From contig NZ_JASCXN010000012.1 in assembly GCF_030010625.1 (NCBI RefSeq), positions 120,888 to 184,887 on the forward strand: DNA of 64,000 bases, in the 5' to 3' direction. A program made the translations under genes and the position numbers. How positions within the stretch are numbered: position 1 is the first letter of the stretch; each line of letters begins with the position of its first letter. Shown here in pieces: positions 18,623-29,157 of the stretch. The DNA comes from Streptomyces sp. CC208A (GTDB lineage Bacteria > Actinomycetota > Actinomycetes > Streptomycetales > Streptomycetaceae). The notes under the pieces were generated by a model. That model was not told where the DNA came from and made no database searches. It saw only the letters and a list, made by a program, of their open reading frames with translations.

Positions 18623-19579
18623 GTGCCACCCACCCGTCTGTACCGCGTCGCCGTCCTCGTCCTCGAAGGCGCCAAGCCCCTCGACGTCGGCATCCCCGCC
18701 CAGGTGTTCACGACCCGCGCGAGCATGCCCTACGAAGTACGAGTCTGCGGCGCCGTCCCCGGCCTGGTGACCGGTGGCGACGGCCTGTCGTACAACGTCG
18801 CCCACGGCCTGGACGCGCTCGGCTGGGCCGACATCGTCTTCGTCCCCGGCTACCGCTTCCCCGACCGCGAGGACCCGCCCGCGGCCGTCGTCGAGGCGCT
18901 GATCGCCGCCCACGCGCGCGGGGCGCGGCTCGCCGCCATCTCCACCGGTGCCTTCGCCCTCGCCGCCACCGGCCTCCTCGACGGCCGGCGGGCCACCACC
19001 CACTGGCACTACGCGCGCGCCCTCGCCGAGAAGTGGCCCCTGGTCCAGGTCGACGAGAACGTGCTCTTCGTCGACGAGGGCAGCGTCCTCACCTCCGCCG
19101 GCGCCGCCTCCGGCCTCGACCTGTGCCTCCACATCCTCCGCGGCGACCTCGGCGTCGCCGCCGCCAACCACGCCGCCCGGCGGCTCGTCGCCGCCCCCTA
19201 CCGCAGCGGCGGCCAGGCCCAGTACGTCCCGCGCAGCGTCCCCGAACCCCACGGCGAGCGCTTCGCCGCCACCCGCGAATGGGTCCTCCACCACCTCGAC
19301 GAACCCCTCACCCTGGACATCCTCGCCCGCCACGCGGCCGTCTCGCCGCGCACCTTCTCCCGCCGCTTCGTCGAGGAGACCGGCTACACCCCCATGCAGT
19401 GGCTCCTCCGTGCCCGCGTCGACCGCGCCCGCGAACTCCTCGAACGCTCCGAGCGCGGCGTCGAGCAGATCGCCGCCGACACCGGCCTCGGCACCGGCGC
19501 CAACCTGCGGATGCACTTCCAGCGCATCCTCGGCACCACCCCGAGCGACTACCGGCGCACCTTCACCGAGGGCGGCTGA
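18623..19579 (+). CDS. GlxA-type AraC regulator with DJ-1/PfpI domain
   Basis: A 318-aa transcription factor. Residues 5-170 are a DJ-1/PfpI amidotransferase-like sensor domain (VAVLVLEGAKPLDVG, DIVFVPGYRFP, ALAATGLLDGRRATTHW) in which the nucleophile Cys is replaced (ISTGAFALA), so it is a ligand-binding rather than catalytic domain. Residues 215-312 hold two AraC helix-turn-helices (LTLDILARHAAVSPRTFSRRF; IAADTGLGTGANLRMHFQRI). Family members often control nitrogen, amine or redox genes; the target here is not evident. Confidence 0.92.
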   Translation: MPPTRLYRVAVLVLEGAKPLDVGIPAQVFTTRASMPYEVRVCGAVPGLVTGGDGLSYNVAHGLDALGWADIVFVPGYRFPDREDPPAAVVEALIAAHARGARLAAISTGAFALAATGLLDGRRATTHWHYARALAEKWPLVQVDENVLFVDEGSVLTSAGAASGLDLCLHILRGDLGVAAANHAARRLVAAPYRSGGQAQYVPRSVPEPHGERFAATREWVLHHLDEPLTLDILARHAAVSPRTFSRRFVEETGYTPMQWLLRARVDRARELLERSERGVEQIAADTGLGTGANLRMHFQRILGTTPSDYRRTFTEGG

Positions 19580-19704
19580 CCCCTCCTGCCGCCCTCCGCC
19601 CGGGATGTTGGCACGATCCTTGCGGACCATGGCGATCTCGCCCCTGCCGCGGGGCGGCGCGGCGAGCGAGGCTGGGTCACGAGAAAACGGAAGGGACACC
19701 GCTC

Positions 19705-20700
19705 ATGACTCGCATCGCCATCAACGGTTTCGGTCGCATCGGCCGCAACGTGCTCCGCGCCCTCCTGGAGCGCGACACCACGCTGGAGGTCGTCGCCGTC
19801 AACGACCTCACCGAGCCGAAGGCGCTCGCCCGTCTCCTCGCCTTCGACTCCACGTCGGGCCGGCTCGGCCGCCCGGTCTCGGTCGACGGCGACACCCTCG
19901 TCGTGGACGGCCACCGCATCAAGGTCCTCGCCGAGCGCGAGCCGGCGAACCTGCCCTGGGGCGAGCTCGGTGTCGACATCGTCCTGGAGGCCACCGGCCG
20001 CTTCACCAGCGCCAAGGACGCCCGCCTCCACCTCGACGCCGGTGCGAAGAAGGTCCTGGTCAGCGCCCCCTCCGACGGCGCCGACGTCACCCTCGCCTAC
20101 GGTGTGAACAGCGACACGTACGACGCCGAGCTGCACACGATCGTCTCCAACGCCTCCTGCACCACCAACGCGCTCGCCCCGCTGGCCGCCGTCCTCGACG
20201 AGCTGGCCGGCATCGAGCACGGCTTCATGACGACCGTGCACGCCTACACCCAGGAGCAGAACCTCCAGGACGGCCCGCACCGCGACGCCCGCCGCGCCCG
20301 CAACGCCGCCGTCAACATCGTGCCCACCAGCACCGGCGCCGCGAAGGCCATCGGTCTGGTCCTGCCGCAGCTGGACGGCAAGCTCTCCGGCGACTCGATC
20401 CGCGTCCCCGTGCCGGTCGGCTCGATCGTCGAGCTGAACACCACGGTCTCCCGCGAGGTCACCCGCGACGAGATCCTCGACGCCTACCGCAAGGCGGCCG
20501 AGGGCAAGCTCGCCGGCGTCCTGGAGTACTCGGAGGACGAGCTGGTCTCCTCCGACATCACCGGCAACCCGCACTCCTCCATCTTCGACGCCGCCCTCAC
20601 CCGCGTCGACGGCCGCCACGTCAAGGTCGTCGCCTGGTACGACAACGAGTGGGGCTTCTCCAACCGCGTCATCGACACGCTGCAGCTGCTCGCCGGCTGA
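19705..20700 (+). CDS. gap: Glyceraldehyde-3-phosphate dehydrogenase, type I
   Basis: A 331-aa NAD-dependent GAPDH of glycolysis. INGFGRIGRNVLRAL is the NAD-binding fold, SNASCTTNALAPL carries catalytic Cys (about 150), HAYTQEQNLQDGPHRD the phosphate-site region, and VAWYDNEWGFSNR the C-terminal signature. ATG 19705 has GGAAGGGA upstream. It stands alone rather than in a gap-pgk-tpi operon, so it may be a secondary isozyme. A very strong terminator follows. Confidence 0.95.
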   Translation: MTRIAINGFGRIGRNVLRALLERDTTLEVVAVNDLTEPKALARLLAFDSTSGRLGRPVSVDGDTLVVDGHRIKVLAEREPANLPWGELGVDIVLEATGRFTSAKDARLHLDAGAKKVLVSAPSDGADVTLAYGVNSDTYDAELHTIVSNASCTTNALAPLAAVLDELAGIEHGFMTTVHAYTQEQNLQDGPHRDARRARNAAVNIVPTSTGAAKAIGLVLPQLDGKLSGDSIRVPVPVGSIVELNTTVSREVTRDEILDAYRKAAEGKLAGVLEYSEDELVSSDITGNPHSSIFDAALTRVDGRHVKVVAWYDNEWGFSNRVIDTLQLLAG

Positions 20701-20721
20701 CCCCGCGTCACCACGTCACTT

Positions 20722-20763
20722 CCGACAACGCCCCCTCGGCTCCGGCCGAGGGGGCGTTGTCGG
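20722..20763. terminator. Very strong hairpin terminator after gap
   Basis: A 19-bp perfect stem with a TCCG tetraloop (left arm 20722-20740, right arm 20745-20763). Its right arm overlaps a TTGTCGGTG element that may belong to the promoter of the next gene. Confidence 0.85.
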
Positions 20764-20786
20764 TGCCGCCTGCCATGATGGCGATC

Positions 20787-21443
20787 ATGAGCCGAATCAT
20801 CTCGTACACCACCGGCGACCGTGCCGAGGCCGTCGGCTACCTCGGAGCGGCGGAGCGCCTCACCGAAGAACAGCGGCGCGTGCTCGACATGATCCGGGAG
20901 CGGGCCGAGGCTAGCCGGCGCGACCTGGAGCGGCAGGGCCTCGACTGGGGGCTGACCATCCCCGAAGCCCTGGAGCACCTGATCGAGGGCCGTGCCGACG
21001 CGCCCGGGACCTATGCGGGGAAGGCATACGTGCGAGCGCTCCAGCACATCATCGACCACTGCGGCTCCGACTCCGCAGACCTGGGCGTCTACTCGAAGCC
21101 CAGCACCTTCTTCGGCCTCCTCGACGAGCAGCTGAAGCAACACGGCGTGGCCGCCGAGCTGCTGCCGCACGGCTACCTCTTCTCCGGCCCGCCGGACGAG
21201 ATCCCCTTCTACCTGCCGTACGCCGTCGACGGCCCGGACATAGGGATGCTGCCGCTCGCCCTGGCGAAGCCGGCCGTCGACGCCTACCGGGCGGCCCGCG
21301 ACAAGATCGACCCGGACTTCCTCTACGACCTGGACCTCCTCATCGAGAGGCTGGAGTTCGAGCACGAGGAGTGGGAGTCCACCAAGGCGCGCGGCTACGA
21401 CTGGTACACCCACGACACCGTCTTCTTCTCGATCAACGGCTGA
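20787..21443 (+). CDS. Hypothetical protein, possible DUF7691
   Basis: A 218-aa soluble acidic protein not recognised with confidence. Features: MSRIISYTTGDRAEAVGYLG at the start, helical LTEEQRRVLDMIRERAEASRRDL, HIIDHCGSDSADLGVYSKPSTFFGLLDEQLKQ in the middle and a helical EFEHEEWE tail. Three in-frame ATGs (20775, 20778, 20787) compete; 20787 is chosen because the sequence after it looks like the domain start. TTGTCGGTG-N8-CATGAT upstream is one base off the DNA-damage promoter consensus. Confidence 0.7.
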   Translation: MSRIISYTTGDRAEAVGYLGAAERLTEEQRRVLDMIRERAEASRRDLERQGLDWGLTIPEALEHLIEGRADAPGTYAGKAYVRALQHIIDHCGSDSADLGVYSKPSTFFGLLDEQLKQHGVAAELLPHGYLFSGPPDEIPFYLPYAVDGPDIGMLPLALAKPAVDAYRAARDKIDPDFLYDLDLLIERLEFEHEEWESTKARGYDWYTHDTVFFSING

Positions 21444-21472
21444 GGCGGCCCGCGCCGGACGGCCGGACGGCC

Positions 21473-21504
21473 GTGGGCCGGCCCGGAGCTCCGGGCCGGC
21501 CCAC
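21473..21504. terminator. Bidirectional palindromic terminator
   Basis: A 32-base perfect palindrome (half-site GTGGGCCGGCCCGGAG) between convergent genes; serves both the hypothetical gene and argG. Confidence 0.75.
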
Positions 21505-21529
21505 GATCGGGGGACAGGGGGGGCGGGGA

Positions 21530-23013
<1,484 letters not shown>

Positions 23014-23037
23014 CGCCCTGCTTCGAAGGCGTCCGGT

Positions 23038-24045
23038 TCAGGGAGCGGCGTCGAAGGCCACCCGGGCCAGCACCGGCAGATGGTCGCTCCCTGTGGCCGG
23101 AAGGGTACGGATCGAGGGCACCCGCGCGCCGCGCGCGAGGACCTGGTCGATGCGGGCCAGGGGGAGGCCCGCGGGATAGCTCAGGGCGATGCCCCGCTCG
23201 GGGGCGCCGAGGCGTGAGGTCAGCGGCGCCAGGCCGCGGTCGTCGACCGTGCCGTTGAGGTCGCCGGCCAGGACGATCCGCGCGGACGACTCCGCCGCCA
23301 GGATCCGCCCGAGCCGCGCGGCGCTCTCGTCGCGTCGCGCCGACGCGAGTCCGCTCGGGCCGAGTCGGACGGACGGCAGGTGGACGACGTACGCCGCCAC
23401 CTCCCCGTACGGCGTGCGCACCTCGGCCCGCAGCGCCCGCCGCCACGGCTCCGCGATGTCGCGCGGCTTGACGTCGAGCGCCCGGGCGCCGGTGAGCGGG
23501 TGGCGGGACCAGAGGCCGACCGTGCCCTGCACGGAGTGGTACGGATAGCGGGGCGCCAGGACCTCGCGGTAGACCGCGAGCGCCGGATCGACCAGCTCCT
23601 GGAGGGCGACGAGATCGGCGCCGCTGTCCGCCAGCGCCCGGGCCGTACCGGCCGGATCGGCGTTGTCGTCGGCCACGTTGTGCTGCGCCACGGTGAGTTC
23701 GCGTTCCCCGGGTGCCGGGGCGGGCAGGAGCAACGGCCCGAAGGCGACGGCCCAGGCCGCGGCCGGGACGAGCAGTACGGCCAGGGCCGTACGGGCGCGC
23801 CGTACCGCCGCGCAGAGGAACAGCGCGGCGGTGAGGGGGCCGAGCCAGAACAGGAAGGACTCCAGCAGACTGCCCAGCCGCCCCGGGGTGTTGGGCACGA
23901 AGCGGTGCAGCGCCAGCAGTCCGCCGGTCACCGCGCCGAGTGCGGTGAGCAGCCGGCCGCGTCGGCGCCCGCCGCCCGCCTTCCGCCGGAACGCCCGCCG
24001 CCATCCCCTGTCGCCCGGTTTCCCTTCGCGCCCCGCCACGGCCAT
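23038..24045 (-). CDS. Membrane-anchored endonuclease/exonuclease/phosphatase protein
   Basis: A 335-aa protein. Basic N-terminus, about three membrane spans (residues 30-125: LLTALGAVTGGLLALHR; FLFWLGPLTAALFLCAAV; LLVPAAAWAVAFGPLLL), then an extracytoplasmic EEP catalytic domain: AQHNVADDN, DLVALQELV (catalytic Glu), GLWSRHPLTG, VLAGDLNGT (Asp/Asn) and TGSDHLPVLA (Asp-His). Likely a metal-dependent phosphodiesterase or nuclease. ATG 24045 has GAAAGGA upstream. Confidence 0.87.
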   Translation of the reverse strand: MAVAGREGKPGDRGWRRAFRRKAGGGRRRGRLLTALGAVTGGLLALHRFVPNTPGRLGSLLESFLFWLGPLTAALFLCAAVRRARTALAVLLVPAAAWAVAFGPLLLPAPAPGERELTVAQHNVADDNADPAGTARALADSGADLVALQELVDPALAVYREVLAPRYPYHSVQGTVGLWSRHPLTGARALDVKPRDIAEPWRRALRAEVRTPYGEVAAYVVHLPSVRLGPSGLASARRDESAARLGRILAAESSARIVLAGDLNGTVDDRGLAPLTSRLGAPERGIALSYPAGLPLARIDQVLARGARVPSIRTLPATGSDHLPVLARVAFDAAP

Positions 24046-24215
24046 CCGTCCTTTCCTCGATCGTCCCCCGGCATCTCTGATCAGGACGTTCCCGAGGGAG
24101 TGACGGTTGCCGGCCGTTTGACTGCGAGATGGAGTGGGCATGTCAACGCGCGGTCGGCCGGTCGTCCCTGTCCGGTGACCCCCACCCTCACCTCGACCCG
24201 CCCAGGGAGCCGGAG

Positions 24216-24983
24216 TTGAAGACCACGCACCGCGTCACCAAGGGGGCCGCTGCCCTCGGCAGCGCCCTCGCGCTCCTCCTCGCCTTCCCGAGCAGCGCCT
24301 TCGCCGCCCCGCCCCCCGCGCTCCCCGCCCAGGCGGACGCCCTGGAACGGACCTTCCAGCCCGCGTACGACTACGACACCGACGGCTGCTACCCCACGCC
24401 CGCGATCGGCCCCGACGGCACCCTCAACGGCGGCCTGAACCCGACCGGCGCGCTCAACGGCCAGTGCCGGGACTCCTGGGACCTCGACAACACCAACGGC
24501 TACGCCCGCTCGCTCTGCAACAACGGCTGGTGCGTGGTGCTCTACGGCCTCTACTTCGAGAAGGACCAGGCCCTCTCGGGCATCAGCCTCGGCGGCCACC
24601 GCCACGACTGGGAGCACGTCGCCGTCTGGATCCGGGACGGGCAGGCCCAGTACGTCTCCACCTCGAACCACGGCTCCTTCACGATCCACACCCGGGACCG
24701 GATCCGCTGGGACGGCACCCACCCGAAGATCGTCTACCACAAGGACGGCATCGGCACCCACTGCTTCCGGGCCGCCAACAACAACGACGAGCCGCCCGAG
24801 AACCACAAGGGCGCCTGGCAGTTCCCCGCCCTCGTCGGCTGGAACGGCTACCCGCCCGGCATCCGCGAGAAGCTCTCCCAGGCCGACTTCGGCAGCGCCG
24901 TCTTCGGGCTCAAGGACGGCAACTTCGCCGCCCACCTGGCCAAGGCGAAGCCGGCCGGCATCCCCTTCGACCCGTACGCCTAG
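24216..24983 (+). CDS. Secreted NPP1-family protein
   Basis: A 255-aa exported protein of the necrosis-inducing (Nep1-like) family. Signal peptide (residues 1-32, GSALALLLAFPSSAFA), then QPAYDYDTDGCYPTPAIGPDG and the hallmark heptapeptide GHRHDWE (about residue 128), which coordinates metal in Nep1-like toxins; cysteine pair in CNNGWCVVLYGLYFEKDQ. TTG 24216 is preferred because GGAG precedes it and it yields a proper signal peptide; ATG 24129 would add 29 unlikely residues. Confidence 0.88.
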   Translation: MKTTHRVTKGAAALGSALALLLAFPSSAFAAPPPALPAQADALERTFQPAYDYDTDGCYPTPAIGPDGTLNGGLNPTGALNGQCRDSWDLDNTNGYARSLCNNGWCVVLYGLYFEKDQALSGISLGGHRHDWEHVAVWIRDGQAQYVSTSNHGSFTIHTRDRIRWDGTHPKIVYHKDGIGTHCFRAANNNDEPPENHKGAWQFPALVGWNGYPPGIREKLSQADFGSAVFGLKDGNFAAHLAKAKPAGIPFDPYA

Positions 24984-25138
24984 CCGCCACGGTTCACGAC
25001 GCCGCCGACGTGCGCGGGCGGAATTGCGGGCGGCGGTGGCGGGGCAGACGATGAGGGGGGCGGTCCTCACCGCCACCGGCGGCACCCGGCCCGCCCTTCT
25101 TCCCTACGCCCCGAGCCGCGACGACCGAAGGAGACGTC

Positions 25139-25309
25139 ATGGCCGAAGAGCAGGGCGACCCGCTCGCCGCCTGGACCGAACGGCTGCTCCGCCTCGGTGA
25201 CGGGATATCGCAGGAGGACGCCCGCGCGTTCGTTCACGAGCTCTACACCCACGCCCAGTCCGACCTCGACGCCGAACGCGCCGAGGCCGACTTCGAACGC
25301 GAGGAGTAG
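25139..25309 (+). CDS. Small acidic hypothetical protein
   Basis: A 56-aa protein starting MAEEQGDPLAAWTERLL and ending ADFEREE, helical and acidic. GAAGGAG six bases before ATG is one of the best ribosome-binding sites in the window, and codon position 3 is strongly G/C, so I take it as real. No family recognised. Lies 155 bases after the NPP1 gene and convergent with the HAAS gene. Confidence 0.7.
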   Translation: MAEEQGDPLAAWTERLLRLGDGISQEDARAFVHELYTHAQSDLDAERAEADFEREE

Positions 25310-25336
25310 GGGGCGGAGGAGCGGCGGGCGGCGGTC

Positions 25337-25906
25337 TCAGGCGCGCAGGGCGCGCAACAGGACCATCGCGCCCGCGACGGGCAGGCCGATGGAGAAGGCC
25401 CCGATGAGCAGCACCTCCACGGGGCCGATCCTCCCCGCCGTCAGCACCAGCCCGCCGATCAGCAGCAGCACCGGCACGGTGACGGCGGTGGCGGTGCCGA
25501 TCCGCTTGTGCCGGGTGTCCCACAGCGGGGACTTCCACAGCAGCGCGAGGCCGATCGCGAGCGTCAGCGCGCCCGCGAACGGGGAACCCAGGATCAGTAG
25601 CCCGCCGAGCGCGGGCAGTGTCGCGACGAGCCGCGCCGCCGACCGACCGGACAGCGGGCCGGCCGGCAGGGGCGCCGCGGTGCCGGCCGGCCCCTCCTCG
25701 GCGAGCGCGGAGGCGGCCACCGTACGGGGCTCGCCCAGTTCGGCGAGGACCGCTCGGATCCCGGCGTCGTCCCGGGCGTCGCTCACCTCGATGTGCTCGC
25801 GGAGGTCCGCGAGGAGTTCCGCCCGGCGCTCGGCCGGGAGCCCGGCGGTCTCGCGGGCCACGGTGTCGAGGTAGGCCGCGACGAGCGGGTGGTCGATGGC
25901 GTTCAT
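25337..25906 (-). CDS. HAAS-domain membrane protein
   Basis: A 189-aa protein. Residues 5-60 are a HAAS (DUF1700-like) helical domain, YLDTVARETAGLPAERRAELLADLREHIE, which pairs with PadR regulators; three to four membrane segments follow (LVATLPALGGLLILGSPF; TVPVLLLIGGLVLT; LLIGAFSIGLPVAGAM). Its ATG overlaps the PadR stop as ATGA, so the two are translationally coupled. Such pairs usually act as a regulator with a membrane partner. Confidence 0.88.
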   Translation of the reverse strand: MNAIDHPLVAAYLDTVARETAGLPAERRAELLADLREHIEVSDARDDAGIRAVLAELGEPRTVAASALAEEGPAGTAAPLPAGPLSGRSAARLVATLPALGGLLILGSPFAGALTLAIGLALLWKSPLWDTRHKRIGTATAVTVPVLLLIGGLVLTAGRIGPVEVLLIGAFSIGLPVAGAMVLLRALRA

Positions 25907-26388
25907 GCGGTGTCCCCCTGAGGGTCGGTCCTCGGGTGGTTCCGAGGGGCGGTCTGTACGTCGGCCTGCGGGTCGGTCTGCCCGGCGGTCCGCGGGCCGC
26001 TCTTCGGGTCGGTCTTCGAGTCGGTCTCGGGGCTGGTCCTCGGGTCGGGCCTCGGGTCGTCGAGGAAGTGGTCGACGGCGTCCCGGAAACGCGGCCACGC
26101 CCCGGCGAACTCGGCGAGCGCGGTCCGGCCGAGGGCCGTCAGCGCGTAGTAGCGGCGCGGCGGCCCGCTGGGGGACTCGCGCAGCTCGGTGTCGACGAAC
26201 CCCTCCCGCCGCAGCCGCGACAACAGGGGGTAGATCGTGCCCTGGCTGGTGGTCATCACGCTGACCGCGGAGAGCTCGGCGAGGAGTTCGACGCCGTACT
26301 TCGGCTCGTCCCTGAGCAGTGCGAGGACGCAGTACTCCAGTACTCCCTTGCGGAGCTGGCTGGGGACCCTGCCCCCGGCCTCGTTCAT
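25903..26388 (-). CDS. PadR-family regulator
   Basis: A 161-aa winged-helix repressor: LRKGVLEYCVLALLRDEPKYGVELL, TTSQGTIYPLLSRLRREGFVDTEL and PRRYYALTALGRTAL are the PadR landmarks. The last 50 residues are a low-complexity tail with repeated TDP units (DPRTSPETDSKTDPKSG). ATG 26388 is preferred over 26442. First gene of a two-gene operon with the HAAS protein, overlapping by four bases. Confidence 0.92.
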   Translation of the reverse strand: MNEAGGRVPSQLRKGVLEYCVLALLRDEPKYGVELLAELSAVSVMTTSQGTIYPLLSRLRREGFVDTELRESPSGPPRRYYALTALGRTALAEFAGAWPRFRDAVDHFLDDPRPDPRTSPETDSKTDPKSGPRTAGQTDPQADVQTAPRNHPRTDPQGDTA

Positions 26389-26401
26389 TGCGTTACCAGG
26401 A

Positions 26402-26424
26402 ACCATGCAATGCAAGATACTGCC
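26402..26424 (-). promoter_or_regulatory. Candidate PadR operator
   Basis: On the minus strand AGTATCTTGCA-T-TGCATGGTTCC has the arrangement of a PadR dyad (left arm like the known AGTATCTTGCA half-sites, inner TGCA-T-TGCA symmetric), just upstream of the padR gene. Fits autoregulation. Confidence 0.5.
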
Positions 26425-26519
26425 GAGGGGGCCGGGCGACAAGCCGCGACCCCGTCGGGAACCGGCCGTCGCGGCCGGACGTGTAAGGGGGACGAGCGCG
26501 CCGAGACGAGGGAGACGGA

Positions 26520-27578
26520 ATGGCCGACGGGACGAGGATCGAGGGGAACAGCCTGCTGCTGGGGGACGGGGTCCGGATCCGCTTCATGCGGACGCTCCGG
26601 CTGCCCGAGAGCGGTACGCACCGACTGCCGCCGGGACTGGGGGAGTTCCCGCTCCGCCGGGTCGAGGACCATCCCGACACCGTGCCCGAACAGTGGCGGG
26701 CCAAGGGCGGCGTGATCCTCCCCGTCCACCTCCGTGAGGCGATGTGGCTGAGCTTCGCGGGCAGCCCCGAGCCCACGGCGCTCCAGGTCGGCGTCGGCAA
26801 GGTCTGCGCGATCTCCGGCAAGAAGTGGACCGGCCGCCTCTCCCGCCGCCCGCAGAACTACGTGGTGCTGCCCCGCCAGCCGTGGCTCGACGGCATCAAC
26901 TCCGGGAAGGGCACGGTGCGCCAGTTCGTCGCCGTCCCGCTCGGCATGGGCGCCACCGTCGAGGGCCAGGTCACCGGCGAGGAGACCGTCGGAGGCATCC
27001 AGCTCCAGGCGTTCCCGCTCGCTCCGAAGCCCCGCGCCGCCTGGCGCGAGGAGCAGCGGCGCCTCGCCGAGGAGCGGGCCCGGCGTCTCGCCGAGATCCC
27101 GCCGGTCTGCGGCACCGCCGCCGCCTACGGCGGCGCGCCCCCGGTGCCGATGGCCGCCCCGGCGGGCCCGCCGCCCGTCGCCGCCGCGGCGATGGGCATC
27201 GGCGCCGGCGGCACCATGCGGCAGGAGGTGTACCGCGACGACCGCCCGGCCCGCGACTGGTCAGGCACCCCCGAGGCGCGCGTCTTCGTCCACCTGGTGA
27301 CCCCGCCGGAGTGGCGCCGCATCACCGGCGAGGAGCCCCCGCCGTCCCCCGCCGACCGCGCGGCCTACACGCGTGCGGGCCTGCCCTGGTACGACTACTA
27401 CGACGCCGACGGCACCGACCTCGCCCCCTCCGGCGCCCTGGCCGGCGTCAAGCCCGTCGGCGAATGGCTCGGCGACGACCTCGACCCGTGGGTCCCGCCG
27501 GCCCCTCATCAGATCACGCCCCTCGGCCCCCCGCCGCAGCCGCCGGGCGGAGCCCCGGTCGCCGACGGCGACTGGTGA
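26520..27578 (+). CDS. Conserved hypothetical protein
   Basis: A 352-aa soluble protein not recognised. N-terminal two thirds contain IRFMRTLRLPESGTHRLPPG, VILPVHLREAMWLSF and VGKVCAISGKKWTGRLS; residues 200-245 are a Pro/Ala/Gly linker with coiled RREEQRRLAEERARRLAE before it; the C-terminus has GLPWYDYYDADGTDL and ends in a Pro-rich stretch. The first part looks globular with a conserved actinobacterial feel. Followed by its own terminator. Confidence 0.75.
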   Translation: MADGTRIEGNSLLLGDGVRIRFMRTLRLPESGTHRLPPGLGEFPLRRVEDHPDTVPEQWRAKGGVILPVHLREAMWLSFAGSPEPTALQVGVGKVCAISGKKWTGRLSRRPQNYVVLPRQPWLDGINSGKGTVRQFVAVPLGMGATVEGQVTGEETVGGIQLQAFPLAPKPRAAWREEQRRLAEERARRLAEIPPVCGTAAAYGGAPPVPMAAPAGPPPVAAAAMGIGAGGTMRQEVYRDDRPARDWSGTPEARVFVHLVTPPEWRRITGEEPPPSPADRAAYTRAGLPWYDYYDADGTDLAPSGALAGVKPVGEWLGDDLDPWVPPAPHQITPLGPPPQPPGGAPVADGDW

Positions 27579-27597
27579 CCCCGCCGGGCGACCATCC

Positions 27598-27630
27598 CCT
27601 GTACGGAGGCCGCGCCGGTCTCCGTACAGG
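27598..27630. terminator. Hairpin terminator
   Basis: CCTGTACGGAG (27598-27608) pairs perfectly with 27620-27630, 11-bp stem and 11-base loop, just after the 352-aa hypothetical gene. Confidence 0.7.
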
Positions 27631-27676
27631 CCCCCCGCCCGCACGGCTCCGTCGCGGGCACGGTACGAATCCCTCT

Positions 27677-28258
27677 GTGAACGACACGACCCGGCCCGCG
27701 ACCATCCGCGTCTTCATCGCCCTGGCGCCGCCCGACGAGGCCAAGGACGAACTCGCCCGCGCCCTCGCCCCCGCCTACGCGGCGTACCCCGGCATGCGCT
27801 GGAACCGCATCGAGGACTGGCACATCACCCTCGCCTTCCTCGGCGAGCTGCCCGTCGCCACCGTGCCGCTCCTCCACGCGCCCCTCGCGGAGCTCGCCGC
27901 GGCCCGCCGCCCCCTCACACTCTCCCTCCGGGGCGGCGGACACTTCGACTCCCGTGTCCTGTGGAGCGGCATCGCCGGCGACGTCCCCGGCCTCCACCGC
28001 CTCGCCGACGAGGTGCGCACCCTGGTGAAGGAGACCGGCATCCCGTACGAGGGGCGTCCGCTGCGCCCCCACCTCACCCTCGCCCGCGCCCGGCGCGGCG
28101 ACCTCGCCGGCGTCCCGGGCGCGGCCGGTGTCCTCGACGGCTTCGCCGGGCGCTCCTGGCCCGCCGCCCGCCTCCACCTCGTCGGCAGCGACGACGCGCG
28201 CGGCCCGGCCCCGGTCCGCTACCGGGACATCGACTCCTGGCCGTTCACCGGGGCCTGA
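27677..28258 (+). CDS. thpR: RNA 2',3'-cyclic phosphodiesterase
   Basis: A 193-aa 2H phosphoesterase. Both HxTx catalytic motifs are present: WHITLAFLGE (about residue 46) and PHLTLARAR (about 135). The family opens 2',3'-cyclic phosphates on RNA and was first named 2'-5' RNA ligase. GTG 27677 has no strong Shine-Dalgarno; a TACGAAT lies seven bases upstream, suggesting a leaderless start. Confidence 0.9.
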   Translation: MNDTTRPATIRVFIALAPPDEAKDELARALAPAYAAYPGMRWNRIEDWHITLAFLGELPVATVPLLHAPLAELAAARRPLTLSLRGGGHFDSRVLWSGIAGDVPGLHRLADEVRTLVKETGIPYEGRPLRPHLTLARARRGDLAGVPGAAGVLDGFAGRSWPAARLHLVGSDDARGPAPVRYRDIDSWPFTGA

Positions 28259-28296
28259 CGCCGACAGGCCCGACCGCCCAGGGGAGCCCGGCGGCC

Positions 28297-29157
28297 TCAG
28301 GGGGCCGAGATCAGCTTGTTCAGCCGCATACCGAGCCAGGGTTTCCGGCCGCCGGCCCACATCCGGCCCAGCGCGACCGCCTTCCAGAGCGGCATGCGGC
28401 CGAAGGCGACGAGCAGGAAGGCCGACGGCGCCGCCGTGATCCGGCAGTCGTACGGGCGCGGGCCCGCGTCCCGGGTGACGGTGGCGGCCCCGTCCTCCAC
28501 CACGACGGCGAGCCGCGGACCGCCCTCGACGACCAGGTCGAAGGCGATCCGCACGCCCTTCGCCTTCTCGGTGTCGAGGGCGAGCGGCATCACCGTCACC
28601 AGGGCCTGCCCGATCACCAGCGAGGCGTCCTCGGGGGAGATGGTCCACGGGCGGCGCGTGCCCCGCGCGATGTCGAGGCCGTGCACGAGGGTCTCGCTGA
28701 GCATCAGGCCGGTCGCCGCCGCCAGCGGAACGCTCCGCCCGGGGCCGTACCACGGCATGGGGACGGGCGTCCCGGGCGCGAGCCCCGCCGAGACCCGCAG
28801 GAAGGACTCGCCCCGCTCGGCGAGGAGCGCGCCCAGCCGCTTCCGCTCCTGCCCGGCGACGAGGCCGAGGGACAGCGCGTTCACGGCGGTGACCCGCTCG
28901 CCGAAGGTCGCCTCCCGCCCCACCGGTACGGCGTCCCAGTCGATGACCTCGTCACCGGTCACGGCCGCCCCGTAGGCGAGGTACACGGCCGCGAGGTGCG
29001 CGCCGACGTCCCCCACGGACCACCCGGGCAGCCCCGACGGCGCCTCCAAGTCGCCCGTCCCGTCCATCAGTTCCACAAGGCGTCCGATCGCGTCCGCCAC
29101 CGCGGCCCGCGTCCGCCCGTGCTCGGCCACCGGATCGAAAGTCGTGACGACACCCAT
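28297..29157 (-). CDS. Maleylpyruvate isomerase-family mycothiol-type enzyme
   Basis: A 286-aa member of the DinB-like MDMPI family (TIGR03083-type). GLPGWSVGDVGAHLAAVYLAY (metal His), the central SETLVHGLDIARG (metal His) and a C-terminal SCP2-like half (FDLVVEGGPRLAVVVED, CRITAAPSAFLLVAFGR) are visible. Relatives use mycothiol as thiol cofactor in isomerase or transferase reactions. Substrate unknown; it is not next to a gentisate pathway. Confidence 0.85.
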   Translation of the reverse strand: MGVVTTFDPVAEHGRTRAAVADAIGRLVELMDGTGDLEAPSGLPGWSVGDVGAHLAAVYLAYGAAVTGDEVIDWDAVPVGREATFGERVTAVNALSLGLVAGQERKRLGALLAERGESFLRVSAGLAPGTPVPMPWYGPGRSVPLAAATGLMLSETLVHGLDIARGTRRPWTISPEDASLVIGQALVTVMPLALDTEKAKGVRIAFDLVVEGGPRLAVVVEDGAATVTRDAGPRPYDCRITAAPSAFLLVAFGRMPLWKAVALGRMWAGGRKPWLGMRLNKLISAP

